A stretch of DNA of 64,000 nucleotides from JASGTU01 sp963821815 (GCA_963821815.1 CAWGFG010000005.1:36707-100706), one strand, 5' to 3'; counted from the stretch's first letter, positions 38,977-49,084 are shown. Numbers and translations are program-made. The notes: generated by a model not told the origin, from the letters alone.

Positions 38977-40793
38977 GTTGCTGCCCCGGTATAGTGGCTC
39001 TCAGGCACTTTTCGTGCAAGGTTACGTTATTTAGAGAATGCTAAACTGCAGCCATTAACGTTTTTGGTGATATTCAAGGCATCAAAGAGAGGTGGCTGCA
39101 GACATGATTCCCATTTGTCTTCCTGGTTGTCAGATTGAGGCTGTTGAGAAAAATGAGACCGACCTGGTGATAAAGGCACGTACGACGAAGAAAAGTTGCC
39201 CGCTGCCCAAAACGTGAGCATGCATGCTAGCCGAATCCATAGTCGATATAGTCGTTCGCCTCATGACCTACCGGTCAGTGAGCATACTGTACGCTTAGTG
39301 TTACATGCACGGCGTTTTCGCTGCCCTAACACTGAGTGTTCCAAGAGCACATTTGTCGAACGCCTTGCTGGTTTGCTGCCGTACTATGGACGAAGGACGC
39401 ACCGGTTGACGCGAGCGCTGCGCAGTGTCGGACGCGCACTGGGTGGTGAAGCCGGCGTGCGTCTATTGCAGCATTTGAGGATGCATTCAAGTCCGAGAAC
39501 GTTGCTACGCATCGTCCGCCAACAAGTGGTGAGAGCGATAGAAACGCCTCGGGTTCTCGGCGTCGATGACTGGGCAATCAGAAAGGGCCGCACGTATGGA
39601 ACGATTCTGGTCGATCTTGAGCGTCGTCAGACTGTTGATCTCCTCCCGGGCCGAGATGCTGAGACACTGACAAAATGGCTTCAAGAGCATCAAGGTATCG
39701 AAATCATAGCCCGCGATCGCTCGACAGAGTATATTCGTGCCATCAACAACGGCGCACCATCGGCCCAACAGGTCGCGGGTGCCCTTTGGGCGCGATGGCA
39801 CTTGCTTCAGAATCTGCGCCAGATGCTAGAGCGCTGCCTAAATCGTCTGCTCACTGATCGTAAGACATTGCCGTTGTTACGTATAGCGCCAAGCCTAGCC
39901 ATACCAAGCAGAGCCGGTCCGTTTTTGCGCTCTCGCGCCGAGCGTAAGTCGGGTGCGGCCACCCACAGGAAATGGATGCAAATCCATCAAGAGGTGCATC
40001 GTCTGCATCGTGACGGGCACAACATTTCACAGATCTCACGCACTCTGCAGATAGATCGCAAAATCGTCCGTAAATACCTGTCAATGGCACAGCTCCCAGT
40101 ACGGGCGCGACATCCTGTACGGATGAGCACATTGGACCCCTATCTAGCCCATCTGGTTACACGGTTCCACGAGGGATGTACGAATGGCATGCAACTGTGG
40201 CGAGAAATTCGTGAACAAGGATATGCTGGCGGTTATGGTCAGGTGATTCGGTGGCTCAAGAAGCATCGTCAGCAGTTAGAGACGCCAACTGCACATCCGC
40301 ATGATCCATCAACTGACCGGACGGGAAACAGTGCACCTGAGGCGTCAGCATCGCTCAAGCTTCCCTCAAACAGGCAGCTGAGTTGGCTACTCTTGCTGGA
40401 TGCGGGTTCTTACCTTGGTCACGATGCAGATTTGGTGTACTCACTTCAGCAATATCCTGTGTTGAACGACTTACAGCAACTCGTACAACGCTTCAAAACA
40501 ATCGTTCGAGAGCGCAAATCAACTGCACTGGACACCTGGCTCAGTGATTGCGCGACAAGTGAATTTCCTGAACTTCAGACATTCGCCACAGGTCTCATGC
40601 ACGACTACTCAGCAGTTCGTGCCGCTGTGGAAACTGACTGGAGTAACTGGGCAGACTGAAGGTCACGTCAACCGACTCAAAACCTTGAAGCGGCAAATGT
40701 ACGGTCGGGCAAATCTTGATCTGTTACGGATTCGCCTTCTGAACCCGATCTAGCACGAAATATGCCGGAGAGCCACCGAACCGGGGCAGTAAC
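38977..40793 (+). mobile_element. ISL3-family insertion sequence with ~41-bp inverted ends
   Basis: The left end (38977-39017) and the complement of the right end (40753-40793) match in TGCCCCGGT, then GTGGCTCTC, GGCA and TTTCGTGC, with few mismatches. The 1.82 kb between them hold one transposase gene. No 8-bp target duplication is visible, so the element may have recombined or be older than its neat ends suggest. Confidence 0.85.
39104..40753 (+). pseudogene. ISL3-family transposase, two frameshifts
   Basis: The ATG at 39104 starts MIPICLPGCQIEAVEKNETD, DLVIKARTTKKSCPLP. The zinc-finger region then loses frame at about 39210 and resumes as SEHTVRLVLHARRFRCPNTE with C-x4-C. The DDE core contains PRVLGVDDWAIRKGRTYGTI (Asp), GIEIIARDRSTEYIRAI (Asp) and, after a second frame change at about 40610, TEGHVNRLKTLKRQMYGRAN (Glu). 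A helix-turn-helix block (NISQISRTLQIDRKIVRKYL) lies in the long insertion between the last two acids, as in ISL3 members of about 530-550 aa. Confidence 0.88.
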
Positions 40794-40826
40794 AGTAGGA
40801 CATCACGTACTAAGAGATCGTACGTC

Positions 40827-41183
40827 TTAGGCTTGTATTCGTAAATCACGAGTCACAAGTAAGAGATTCTCTTCCTGAGCTTGTGCTATTAGTATTCTGT
40901 CAAACGGATCCTTGTGATAGGGTGGCAATCTCTCAACTGCCAATGCATGTCCCGTTGTGATGCTAAGCGGAGTGAAACGGTGCAACCGAAGCTCCTCCAG
41001 ATAGTCGCCCTCTAGAACTTCTAACTTGCCTAACGTCCGCTTAAGCGAGATTTACCAGGCGGTGGCTGCACTGACGAAAACAATATTGTGTCCGTCTACA
41101 ATTGCTTCTCTCGCAGCCAATGAAAGTTTTGGATTATTATCGACCGCCCACAGGAATACGTGTGTATCAAGTAATAGATTCAT
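40827..41183 (-). pseudogene. VapC-type PIN toxin with a nonsense codon
   Basis: From ATG 41183: MNLLLDTHVFLWAVDNNPKL (first acidic residue in LLDTH), IVFVSAATAW, then TAA at 41054-41052, then ISLKRTLGKLEVLEGDYLEE, HALAVERLPPYHKDPFDRIL (last acids), LLVTRDLRIQA. The family has Glu (GAA) exactly where the TAA is ('SxATxWEIxIK'), so a single base change killed the gene. That Glu is also an active-site residue. The antitoxin upstream is intact and overlaps by 17 bases. Confidence 0.85.
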
Positions 41184-41430
41184 CTTCCTCTTTCTCGCCG
41201 GTAAACAGTTGAACATATTCTTCAGGCAAATCATCAAAGTCATCAGCCATCCAGATGTTGCCCTGCCAATTGCCTGCACCTAGTTTACGGGGTGCAGTAT
41301 CTAGATCGTAAGGAACAAGCTTCGCTACAGGCTTACCCGCCTTGCCGATGATGACCTCTTCACCTTTTAGTGTCTTTTCAATCAATTTAGACAGACTGGC
41401 TTTTGCCTCAGTTATGTTAGTTATTTGCAT
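41167..41430 (-). CDS. Phd/YefM-type antitoxin of the broken PIN toxin
   Basis: The start ATG 41430 follows an AGGAGTG site. The product is 87 aa: MQITNITEAKASLSKLIEKT, LKGEEVIIGKAGKPVAKLVP (Phd fold, DNA binding) and an acidic tail WMADDFDDLPEEYVQLFTGE that would occupy the toxin. The gene overlaps the PIN toxin start, the standard order antitoxin-toxin. With the toxin carrying a stop codon it is now an orphan antitoxin that might still neutralise related toxins (inference). Confidence 0.85.
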   Translation of the reverse strand: MQITNITEAKASLSKLIEKTLKGEEVIIGKAGKPVAKLVPYDLDTAPRKLGAGNWQGNIWMADDFDDLPEEYVQLFTGEKEEDESIT

Positions 41431-41695
41431 AGTACACACTCCTTTCACATAATTATACAACATTATAGCCTGGTCTGGTCTGGTTTACATGTGCAGAGAT
41501 ATGGACTTGTCGTTATCGTAATCTATATCTATGAAAGGGCGCAGTATTTGGAATGCCACCGTTCAGATGAGCATAGAGATCGTGCAGGTCTTCCGGTTCG
41601 CTTGAGTCGATATAGCGTGGGATGTTTTGGTCTAGTCTAGTGTCCGGGTCAATGTCAACCACACGCGTCATGGCATTGCAGTAGACCAGAACGAA

Positions 41696-42210
41696 TCAGG
41701 GATCATACTTATATTGAGTAGACTGTCTCATTGTCTGTATCTCAGGAAGAAGACGCTCTTGGGTCCAAATACCGATATACTGTTGTCTTAGAGATCCCGT
41801 ACCAAAAGTGCGGATGAACCCCCAAATCGGGGCACCAGTGAAGATCAGTACTGTCGAAGAAAGCCAAGAAGACCCGTTTGGGCGGTTCATCTGAGCGTGG
41901 ATGGGACCCGACCAGCCACGCCAAGTGCCCCTCCAGTGCCAGTTGCTGGAGCTGTGCAATTCGCTGGCGTTTGACCTGATAGAGCGGGTCAGGAGGATAG
42001 ACACGCAACTTGGCGCGTCGCCGGCGGATATCGACACAGCGCAGGATCCTTGCAATGGCCGACTGCGTGGACTCGATCTGATGGTAGCCTTGAGATGCTG
42101 CCTGGGTCTTGCTTGCTTCCAGTTGTGGGCTTTGGTCTCCAACAATGGCAGGTCGGCAGGAGACTGGGCCAGCGCCAGGCGTAGAGCCGCCAGGAAAATA
42201 TCGGTTGCAT
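41696..42210 (-). pseudogene. Possible transposase remnant, unidentified
   Basis: Two overlapping reverse frames give RAKLRVYPPDPLYQVKRQRI, AQLQQLALEGHLAWLVGSHP and VFLAFFDSTDLHWCPDLGVH. The FFDSTDLHWCPDLG block looks like the catalytic region of an IS630-like transposase ('fxDExxlxxxPxl'), but this is a weak call. The frames change at about 41800 and 42000. Confidence 0.3.
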
Positions 42211-42244
42211 TTCATTGTGGCATCCAGTATACTTGTAGTTAACA

Positions 42245-42268
42245 TGTTGTCCATCATCTTGGACAACA
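42245..42268. promoter_or_regulatory. Inverted repeat upstream of the Phd/PIN operon (candidate operator)
   Basis: TGTTGTCCA and TGGACAACA are exact complements separated by 6 bases. The site lies 44 bases before the antitoxin start, where autoregulating antitoxins usually bind. It also fits a small hairpin, but no T-run follows. Confidence 0.6.
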
Positions 42269-42312
42269 CTTTGATGCAAATTGCCGTCTGACCGATGCAA
42301 GGAAATCGTCCT

Positions 42313-42645
42313 ATGCCCAAGACCGTGACGTCCAGTGAAGCCAAGACTCGCTTTGGCCAACTTGTGAAATGGACAGCAGAACATCGAGATCAGGTCATCG
42401 TCAAGCTGTATGGCGAGCCTATGGCGGTGCTCATGTCCTTTTCCGAATACGAAGAAGTGGAGAAACTGCGTAAACGCGAGCGGAAGCGCAAAGCGCTCGA
42501 TGCGCTTGATGCGCTGCGCCAAGAGGCGCGAAATCAGAATCCGGACCTATCTGCCGAAGAAGCCTACCGGTTTGCAGGTTTCTCTGAAGAGGTCGTTCAG
42601 GAGACAGTCCAGGCTGATGAAGAGTTGGCTTCATCGCAGCGGTGA
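42313..42645 (+). CDS. Phd/YefM-family antitoxin
   Basis: ATG 42313 is preferred over ATG 42295 because AAGGA lies 9 bases upstream and the family start (MPKTVTSSEAKTRFGQLVKW) follows. The product is 110 aa: the Phd-type N-terminal fold with VIVKLYGEPMAVLMSFSEYE, then a lysine-rich helix and an acidic C-terminal part (AYRFAGFSEEVVQETVQADE) that should bind the toxin. It is translationally coupled to the PIN toxin gene, with stop and start sharing GTGA. A candidate palindromic operator lies just upstream. Confidence 0.85.
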   Translation: MPKTVTSSEAKTRFGQLVKWTAEHRDQVIVKLYGEPMAVLMSFSEYEEVEKLRKRERKRKALDALDALRQEARNQNPDLSAEEAYRFAGFSEEVVQETVQADEELASSQR

Positions 42646-43082
42646 GAGTCCTCATCGATACCAACGTCTTCCTGAGCTACATTCTTGCGCCTGCGGAGCC
42701 GCGGGTAGTCACGACCGTGATCACGATGTGCCTCACAGATGACGATATCGACCTATTGATCCCGCCTGAGCAGATCAGCGAGATAACCGCAACCGTCACC
42801 GGGAAACGGTACTTCCGTGAGCACATACCTCTCACTCTTATCGACGATCTCGTGGCCCAGCTCATGGCGTTAGGCGACATGCTGCCGCGCCTGGACGAGA
42901 TCGCATCGTTCAGTCGCGACCCAAAAGACGACTATCTAGTCGCCTATGGTATCGTCAATGAAGCTGAATATCTTATCACTGGCGATCAAGATCTTCTCGT
43001 CTTGGACAGAGTCGGAGAGCTACAGGTACTCTCACCTGCGGCGTTCCTAGAAGCTACCCGCCGCCTGAAGCTTCTGCCTTAG
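42642..43082 (+). CDS. PIN-domain toxin (type II)
   Basis: The product is 146 aa and intact, starting at GTG 42642 inside the antitoxin stop. The PIN ribonuclease acids are in VLIDTNVFLSYILAP (Asp), LIPPEQISEITATV (Glu), FSRDPKDDYLVAYGI (Asp) and LITGDQDLLVLDRV (Asp). It belongs to the 'putative toxin component, PIN family' group and would cleave RNA when freed from the antitoxin. It forms a complete, apparently functional pair with the gene before it. Confidence 0.9.
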   Translation: MRVLIDTNVFLSYILAPAEPRVVTTVITMCLTDDDIDLLIPPEQISEITATVTGKRYFREHIPLTLIDDLVAQLMALGDMLPRLDEIASFSRDPKDDYLVAYGIVNEAEYLITGDQDLLVLDRVGELQVLSPAAFLEATRRLKLLP

Positions 43083-43682
43083 ATTCGCAGAATTGAGCCT
43101 GTAGAAAAAGTAAAAAGTGTGGTTTCCTGTCCACCGTTCCATAGAAGAGTGGCAGGGTATAAAGGCTACCCGAAACCGCACCATTCCCAATGGGAATCAT
43201 CCGGCTTGTGTTGAACGGAACAACACTCTTCGAACCGCCATTCGACAAGACTTTCAGCCACTGCGGAGACAGAACAAAGGGGCGGCCGGTTGTTTGGTGA
43301 CTTGCACAGCCCTTGACTCTGGCGAGCAATTGCTAAGCTTCAAGTCGATGGCCGTTCGAAATGCTAGCGTGATTGTTCCTTTCGCAAGCGGCAGACCGCA
43401 GGAGTTGTGCGGGCGTTCGATCCTGGTCCGCCCATAGAGAAAACGCTGTTGGAGAAAGGGAGTAGGAATGTCGCATATTCCCAAAACTGATGCCGGTCTT
43501 CTATGAAGGGTGAAGTGAGCTGTTGCCATCCATCACTTCAACGCAATCGCGTACCGTCTCTGGCATCGTACGGCGCGCCTTATCTTTTGACGTTGTGAAT
43601 GATGACAAATAGACGCCGCAATTGCCCCGCAGGAGGAGTATCCTAGCGTTCAGGAAGTTCAAACATCCAGCCTGGCTGACAG
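43083..43682. other. Non-coding, with an IS605 left-end-like scrap
   Basis: No gene recognised. CCATAGAAGAGTGGCAGGG at about 43139 resembles the left tip of the IS200/IS605 copies (28513, 44812), so a solo end may lie here. Confidence 0.4.
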
Positions 43683-43848
43683 ATGATAGAACCCTCGAGT
43701 TATCGAGCGCTACAGCAAACCATTACCGAGTGTGTGACGACTGATCGGGGTCTGTTGGATGGGCTACGCTCGGAAGTCAGAACCCTGCGATCCAAGACGC
43801 GGCGCATCCGATCCCGCGTCGGGTCCACGGTTTCTTTGGTGGGTGCGG
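43683..43848 (+). pseudogene. N-terminal fragment interrupted by hairpin copy B
   Basis: The frame MIEPSSYRALQQTITECVTT, RGLLDGLRSEVRTLRSKTRR and SRVGSTVSLVGAG ends exactly at the GTGACC of the hairpin. The closing 'TxVSLVGADGG'-like stretch recalls the start of NurA-type nucleases, but too little is left to be sure. Confidence 0.3.
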
Positions 43849-43887
43849 GTGACCTGCTCCATCGCTTTAGCGGGATCAGCAGGTCAC
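43849..43887. repeat. 39-bp hairpin element, copy B
   Basis: Arms GTGACCTGCT and AGCAGGTCAC with the same CGCTTTAGCG core as copy A at 27550. It starts the second copy of the composite unit and interrupts an open frame. Confidence 0.75.
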
Positions 43888-43902
43888 ATGGAGGTGCAGA
43901 CT

Positions 43903-44097
43903 ATGATGAGCAAGAAGGGCTTCGCAGCGATTAAAACACTGAATAAGCGTGGTGTCTATCAGAAGGACATCGCAGAACAGGTGGGCGTACATCCCAGGAC
44001 CGTGAGCAACTCCTACCGAAACGGCGACAAACCGCTTGCGCTGACAAAGGGGGCTCTGTTGCAGGAGAAACTATTTAGACATCTTAATACTTCATGA
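43903..44097 (+). pseudogene. IstA N-terminal helix-turn-helix fragment, copy B
   Basis: Almost identical to the copy at 27605 (MMSKKGFAAIKTLNKRGVYQ, KDIAEQVGVHPRTVSNSYRN), including the same truncation point. This shows that the truncation pre-dates the duplication. Confidence 0.65.
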
Positions 44098-44131
44098 TAG
44101 GCAGTCAGTTCTTCGTCTGATACTCCCACTG

Positions 44132-44432
44132 CCACGTTCGCGTCAAGCTCCTGACTCTGTGTGTCACCAGAGGTTTGTATATGTATCTGCTGTTCGAGGC
44201 TTTACGGCTACAATGATCACCCTGTCGCCCTTCACCTGATAGATGATACGCCAGCCATCGATCTGGATACGGCGCAAAACCTGCCAATTCCCGGCCTAAT
44301 GCCTTACTATCAGGTGGCCTTGGCTCCACTTGCAGATCGAGAATCATCTCCAGCATGTCTTTGCTCAGGCGAGGGGGCACCGTACGCAAGGCCACCTGTG
44401 CCTTGTTTGTTAGCTCAAGTTGGTACTGAATT
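44132..44432 (-). pseudogene. RelE/ParE-family toxin, copy B, frameshifted
   Basis: Matches copy A through MALRTVPPRLSKDMLEMILD and KALGRELAG. An inserted base at about 44278 then turns LRRIQIDGWRIIYQV into another frame. The C-terminal catalytic region is not translated correctly. Confidence 0.75.
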
Positions 44433-44706
44433 GCCGATCAAGGCCCGGAGGCCTGCCTCGTCGAATGGGGTGGTTGAGTTCTCGCCTCGCTCCAGTTCCA
44501 GTAGCCCTCCAACCCGGTCACAAGATCGACCAGGTCTTCTAGCCGTTCGGCGATTTTGTTCCACTGTCGGGCGAAACGATGACAGCCACAGGTTTGCCCT
44601 TGCTGGACAGCATGACCGGACTCTCTTTTGCCTTGTTGATTACATCCAGATGCCGATGGCGAAGATCGCTAACCGTTGCCGTCTGCGGTAGTTTATCCAG
44701 GATTGC
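44420..44706 (-). pseudogene. Phd/YefM antitoxin, copy B, frameshifted
   Basis: DNA aligns with copy A (28111-28398), but bases are missing at about 44506 and 44567, and the ATG is changed near 44700 (TTTATCCAGG in place of TTTATTCATGG on the + strand). No complete frame remains. Confidence 0.7.
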
Positions 44707-44811
44707 ACCTCGTATGTCATTAAAATGTCATCTAGTGATATTGTAGCAGGTAAAAGATTCGAAGTCGATCGTTCACCGCCAATATTGAACTCCCAGAAAC
44801 GCCATCGGAGG

Positions 44812-45462
44812 TCCATAGAAAAGTGCCAGGGGATTCTCCTTTTCAAAGGGGATGGGAATGGCGCGCTCTCCTGGTTTTCCGTTAGTTTTACACATTTCAT
44901 CTAGTCCAGTACCATACCAGAACGACGGTGAAACGCACTCGACATTCTGCCTACGAAATCAACTATCACTTCGTCTGGGTTCCGCTATACCGGCGACCGG
45001 TTCTGGTTGACGCTGTAGCGTCTCGACTGGTTGAGTTGCTCCAAGAAAAGAGTCACGAACTTGAGGGTGAGATTTTGCATGTGAGCGTACAGCCTGATAG
45101 CCATCGAGGAGTTGAATCTGGCGTTTATGACCCGCAACGGCCATTTGTCCCTGTCCGCACACGATGCGGCGTTGGGCATGTCCCGGCAATTGTTGAGCTA
45201 CAAAGTCGAAAATACTGGTAGCCGGCTCGTTGTTGTGGACCCGCACAACACGAGCCAAGCGTGTAGCGGTTGTGGGGTGATGGTCGCCAAAGGTCTGAAC
45301 GTTCGTACCCATCATTGTCCGGACTGTGGCGTTGAGATCGATCGGGATGTCAACGCTGCTCGGAATTTCTCGCCCGCGGACTGCGGGTTGAGGCGCTAAC
45401 GTATCCGGTTACGGACTGCGTAGCCTCAGAAGCTCCTCGCTTTAGCGGGGAGAGCAGGTCAC
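44812..45462 (+). mobile_element. IS200/IS605 deletion derivative, copy B
   Basis: The left end and first ~58 codons of tnpA (RTRHSAYEINYHFVWVPLYR) are fused to the last ~95 codons of tnpB (IEELNLAFMTRNGHLSLSAH; CSGCG; CPDCG; DRDVNAA). The junction falls at GCCTGA, present in both parents. Both element ends remain, so the derivative could be moved in trans by TnpA from copy A. The tnpB tail is then broken again by a one-base loss in RNFSPADC. Confidence 0.85.
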
Positions 45463-45623
45463 GCGTACGCAATACAGGTTCGTCTACTGCAGGACTCTGC
45501 TGATCTTCCAGATATGAAATGGTTTTGTGCTCAAGAAGCCGCAAGCAGCAAGGTTAAATCTCATGGTTCAGATTGAGCGGCAAAGCAGAGATGATTCAGA
45601 AAGGCTAGGTCGAGTCTCCCTAT

Positions 45624-47800
45624 TTGATAGCGTGTTGGCCCGGGTTCGTCACGGGGAGTTCACGTCAGAAGAAGGCTGCTAAAGAGCTGCTTGCGCGACT
45701 GAATCAAAAGGAGCGGCTCGGGATGCTTGACGGGGATCAGCGTCTATGGCCTGGCCTCGGTGCTTTCTTCCTCAGGGGATACAATCATAAACCCCTTATC
45801 GCCGGCGCAGTGGAACGGCTGGGCATCCCCGGTATCCGCTTTACCGACGGACCGCGGGGCGTGGTCATCGGTCGCTGCCACATGCTTCCCGGTCACCTCT
45901 GCCCGTGGCGCCAGCTGGGACAGTGCGCTCGAAGAAGAGATCGGGCGGGCCATCGGCATCGAGGCTCGTGCACAGGGAGCCAACCTCTTCGGTGGTATCT
46001 CTGCTGACGTGCTCCGCCACCCAAAATGGGGACGTGCACAGGAGAGCTACGGCGAGGATCCGGTTCATGTCGGCTTGATGGGTGCAGCACTTACCACAGG
46101 AGTGCGCAAGCACGTCATGGCCTGCGTGAAACACTTTGCCCTTTACGCTATCGAGCAGTCCCGGTTTTCTGTTGACGTCGCGGTCGACGAAGTGGCGATG
46201 CACGAAGGATTATCTGCCTCCATTTCGCACCGTAATCGAGGCTGGTGCTGACGCTGTGATGAGCGCATACAACTCCGTAAACGGCGAGTGGGCTGGACAG
46301 AACCGTAGCTTGCTCACGGATATTCTCCGCGACGAATGGGGATTCAGAGGCTTCGTCATTTCCGATTTCATCTGGGGATTCCGGGACGCCGTGAAGTCAC
46401 TGCTGGCAGGACTCGATGTAGAAATGCCATTTTCGCAAATGCGCGCCCGAAAACTGCCTGCTGCGCTACGGGAGGGTAGACTATCGCCGGAGGTTGTCGA
46501 CCGGGCCGCGCTTCGCGTCTTAGCCGCACAGTTGCGCCACTACGCGACTATTGATGAACTCGTTCCATCCACAGAGGTGCTCGTATGCGAGCAGCACCGT
46601 GCGCTCGCTCGGAAGGCCGCTGCTTCGGGCATGGTGCTCCTGCGCAACGAGCCCGATGGAGATGGACAGGCGCCACTTCTTCCGCTAGGCACGGACATTG
46701 AGTCCATAGCCGTGCTCGGTACCCTCGCCGATCAAGCAAACCTCGGCGATAGCGGCTCTTCCGCTGTCGATCCGCCGTACGGGGTCAGTCCGCTGTCCGG
46801 CGTTCGCGCAATGATGCCAAATGCTCGCGTCGAATATTACCCAGGTAGCGATGTGGCTGCCGCTGCGGAACTGGCACGCCGTGCCCATATCGCGCTTGTC
46901 GTAGTGGGCTGGGATGGCAACGGGGAGGGCGAGGCGCTCGTCGTCAACGACCCAGACGCAGCGTCGATGATGGGGCCTACCTTTGCAAACAAGCTAGTAT
47001 CCAACATCTTCATCGGGTCGCTTAGGTTGATCACCAAGGCAAAGCTGTTTCCCATGGGAGGCGACCGGGAACGTCTGACGTTGTCGAAGCATGAGGAGCA
47101 TCTCATACGGTCGGTGGTTGCCGCCAATAAGCGAACGATTGTCGTCATTGTCAGCGGCAGCGTAGCCGTGATTGAATCATGGCGCGATCAGGTTCCGGCG
47201 ATTGTGATGGCCTGGTATCCTGGCATGGAAGGCGGCAATGCGCTCGGCGACATCCTTACCGGCATCGTGGAGCCGGGTGGTCGTTTGCCCGCCGCTATAC
47301 CCGCTGATCCCGCACATTTACCGGATTTCGACAACACGTCGCGCCACGTGCGCTACGATCGTTGGTGGGGTCAGAGGAAGCTCGACCGGGATGGTCACTT
47401 GGCAGCGTTTCCGTTTGGCTTTGGACTGGGATATACGACGTTCGAACTGAGTGATCTCACTGTGAAGGTCCATCTGGGAACCGCAATGGGCGCCGATGTA
47501 GGCTCCCTTGCGGCGAGTGTAACTGTCCGCAATACCGGCGAACGCAGAGGTTCTACGGTCGTACAGTTGTACGCTGTGGCTGACACTGCCTCTTCAGCAG
47601 ACCGTCCGCGTCGCCAATTACTCGGTTTTTCGAAGGTAGAAGTTGACGTTGGTGAAGGTTGCGTTGTTTCACTCCGAGGCACATTACTGCCACTGGCACG
47701 GCGTGATGTCACTACGCGTATGCTGGTCCCTTGTAGCAGGAAACTACCGTCTGGAGGCAGCACAGTACAGTGGCGACCCCAACGCCGCAACGACTACAAT
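45624..47800 (+). pseudogene. Beta-glucosidase, glycoside hydrolase family 3, several frameshifts
   Basis: GH3 enzymes release terminal glucose or xylose from beta-linked sugars. Successive frames give ELLARLNQKERLGMLDGDQR, ERLGIPGIRFTDGPRGVVIG, EEEIGRAIGIEARAQGANLF, WGRAQESYGEDPVHVGLMG and HVMACVKHFALYAIEQSRFS. From 46200 one long frame gives YLPPFRTVIEAGADAVMSAY, WGFRGFVISDFIWGFRDAVK (nucleophile Asp of the SDW/SDF motif), AGLDVEMP, the GH3 C-terminal domain (VVVGWDGNGEGE; VPAIVMAWYPGMEGG) and a fibronectin-III-like end (FPFGFGLGYTTFELSD; VRNTGERRGSTVVQLY). Frame changes lie at about 45785, 45850, 46140 and 47750. No signal peptide is apparent. All catalytic parts are recognisable, so decay is recent or artefactual. 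Confidence 0.85.
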
Positions 47801-48018
47801 TATTCTCCACGCGTAGGCGTTCGCCTGACTTGGGCGAGCGTGGCACAGCCGACTCGAGCACGTGGGCTTCGGTCTTCACGCTGTCTAGGGAATCTTCAGA
47901 ACTACTGACATCAGTATTTCTAACAACGTCTCGTATTTTAAACTGCGTCTGCAGACAGACGAATATCCGTATTCTGACGCGCATTCGCTAAGCAGGATAC
48001 CAAATGTGGTATGGAGAA

Positions 48019-48284
48019 TCATTCCGCTCGGGTATCTACCGGCGACTGCAGTGTCGTCCAGACAATGCCCGTGACCGACAACAGCGCCGACAGGATGGTC
48101 GCCGGCCGCCAACGACGCAGTTCTGTCACACGGCGGCTCACACGTCGAAGCTTCCAGAAGAGTAAGACCACGATGGACAGCCTGATCCATCCATGGATCA
48201 CAAAGAGCAGGCGGCCTTGCGGCCTGCCCACGGTAAAAGAGATCAAACCGGTCACAACTTCGAACAGACCAGTACCAAGAGCGC
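48019..48284 (-). pseudogene. Membrane-domain fragment, possibly of a molybdopterin oxidoreductase
   Basis: The reverse frame TGLISFTVGRPQGRLLFVIH, GWIRLSIVVLLFWKLRRVSR and LSALLSVTGIVWTTLQSP has two membrane helices. 'GLISFxVGRPxGRxxFxxHG' is reminiscent of the cytochrome-like N-terminal region that precedes sulfite-oxidase-type domains in Chloroflexota. The remainder is absent. Confidence 0.35.
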
Positions 48285-48338
48285 CCAGTCAACGGCGCGT
48301 GCGCTCATCCCCATGTCGTATTGTGATCTCGCTTCGCT

Positions 48339-48905
48339 TTACAGCGCATCATCTACAGCGCGGCGAAGCGCTTGGCCCTTTTCCTCATCGAAAGCCCCAA
48401 CTGTCCTCCAGAGAATATTCCCAGTGCGATCGACGAGTAGGATGTGGACATCGTTCTTGTTAGCAATGCCGGTTGCCTGCATAAATTGATCCAGGTCGAC
48501 GTAGAGCGTGACCGTTCTTTCGCGCGCCTTGGGATCGGGAATGCCGGCGCGCATGCCCTCATTGACGAACGTGCGTGAGACCGTGGGCATACGGTAGATG
48601 GTAGGAAGCTCGTAGTAAACGAGCCCCGACATGGACGATTCCAGCATCTCGGCATAGGGGATCCAGGTATTAACCACGGTCTGCTGCTCCCGCAGGAAGG
48701 GCACAAAGAGCAGGTTGAGTTCTCCGGCGAAATCGCGGGGGAACTCCAGTTCTTGCCGGGCTAGGTTTGATCCTGAAACAGTGGGAAAACTTATGCCATC
48801 CTGGCTGACGGTCATCCGACTTGGGCGCACCGAAAATCGCCAGAGCAGGAGCAACAGGACAGCAGCGACCACAACCAGCAGTAGAAGGATTCTTATAATT
48901 GTCAT
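48339..48905 (-). CDS. Membrane-anchored thioredoxin-like (ATP10-like) protein
   Basis: The product is 188 aa and intact. N-terminal anchor IIRILLLLVVVAAVLLLLLW, then a domain with RDFAGELNLLFVPFLREQQT, VVNTWIPYAEMLESSMSGLV, YYELPTIYRMPTVSRTFVNE, GMRAGIPDPKARERTVTLYV and VHILLVDRTGNILWRTVGAF. The last part ('xxLVDxxGxIxWRxxG') is typical of thioredoxin-fold ATP10/redoxin-like proteins, but there is no CxxC, so it is unlikely to be a disulphide reductase. It probably sits on the outer face of the membrane. The ATG at 48905 has only a weak ribosome-binding site. It is divergent from the RND gene. Confidence 0.6.
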   Translation of the reverse strand: MTIIRILLLLVVVAAVLLLLLWRFSVRPSRMTVSQDGISFPTVSGSNLARQELEFPRDFAGELNLLFVPFLREQQTVVNTWIPYAEMLESSMSGLVYYELPTIYRMPTVSRTFVNEGMRAGIPDPKARERTVTLYVDLDQFMQATGIANKNDVHILLVDRTGNILWRTVGAFDEEKGQALRRAVDDAL

Positions 48906-49084
48906 GAATCGTATGGTCCCATCTCACCCCCTTTAAGATCTATGATCCCACTATCGCACGTCGTCGTCAACCTCGTCAGCTTGCTGTATTTGACGTTGAG
49001 TACCTGCACCTACAGATTCTACAGGACGTTGAGTCTGGGTTCGTTTAGCGCACTGCCGTGGATAATCTGGCGAAGTTCGAATCG

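Larger units (their letters stand above)
43849..45462. repeat. Duplicate of the composite unit at 27550-30168, with ~1 kb deleted
   Basis: Hairpin, IstA fragment, toxin-antitoxin region and IS200/IS605 ends are in the same order and nearly identical in sequence to 27550-30168. The only large difference is the loss of about 1 kb between tnpA and tnpB. Small indels have broken both toxin and antitoxin genes here. Confidence 0.85.
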
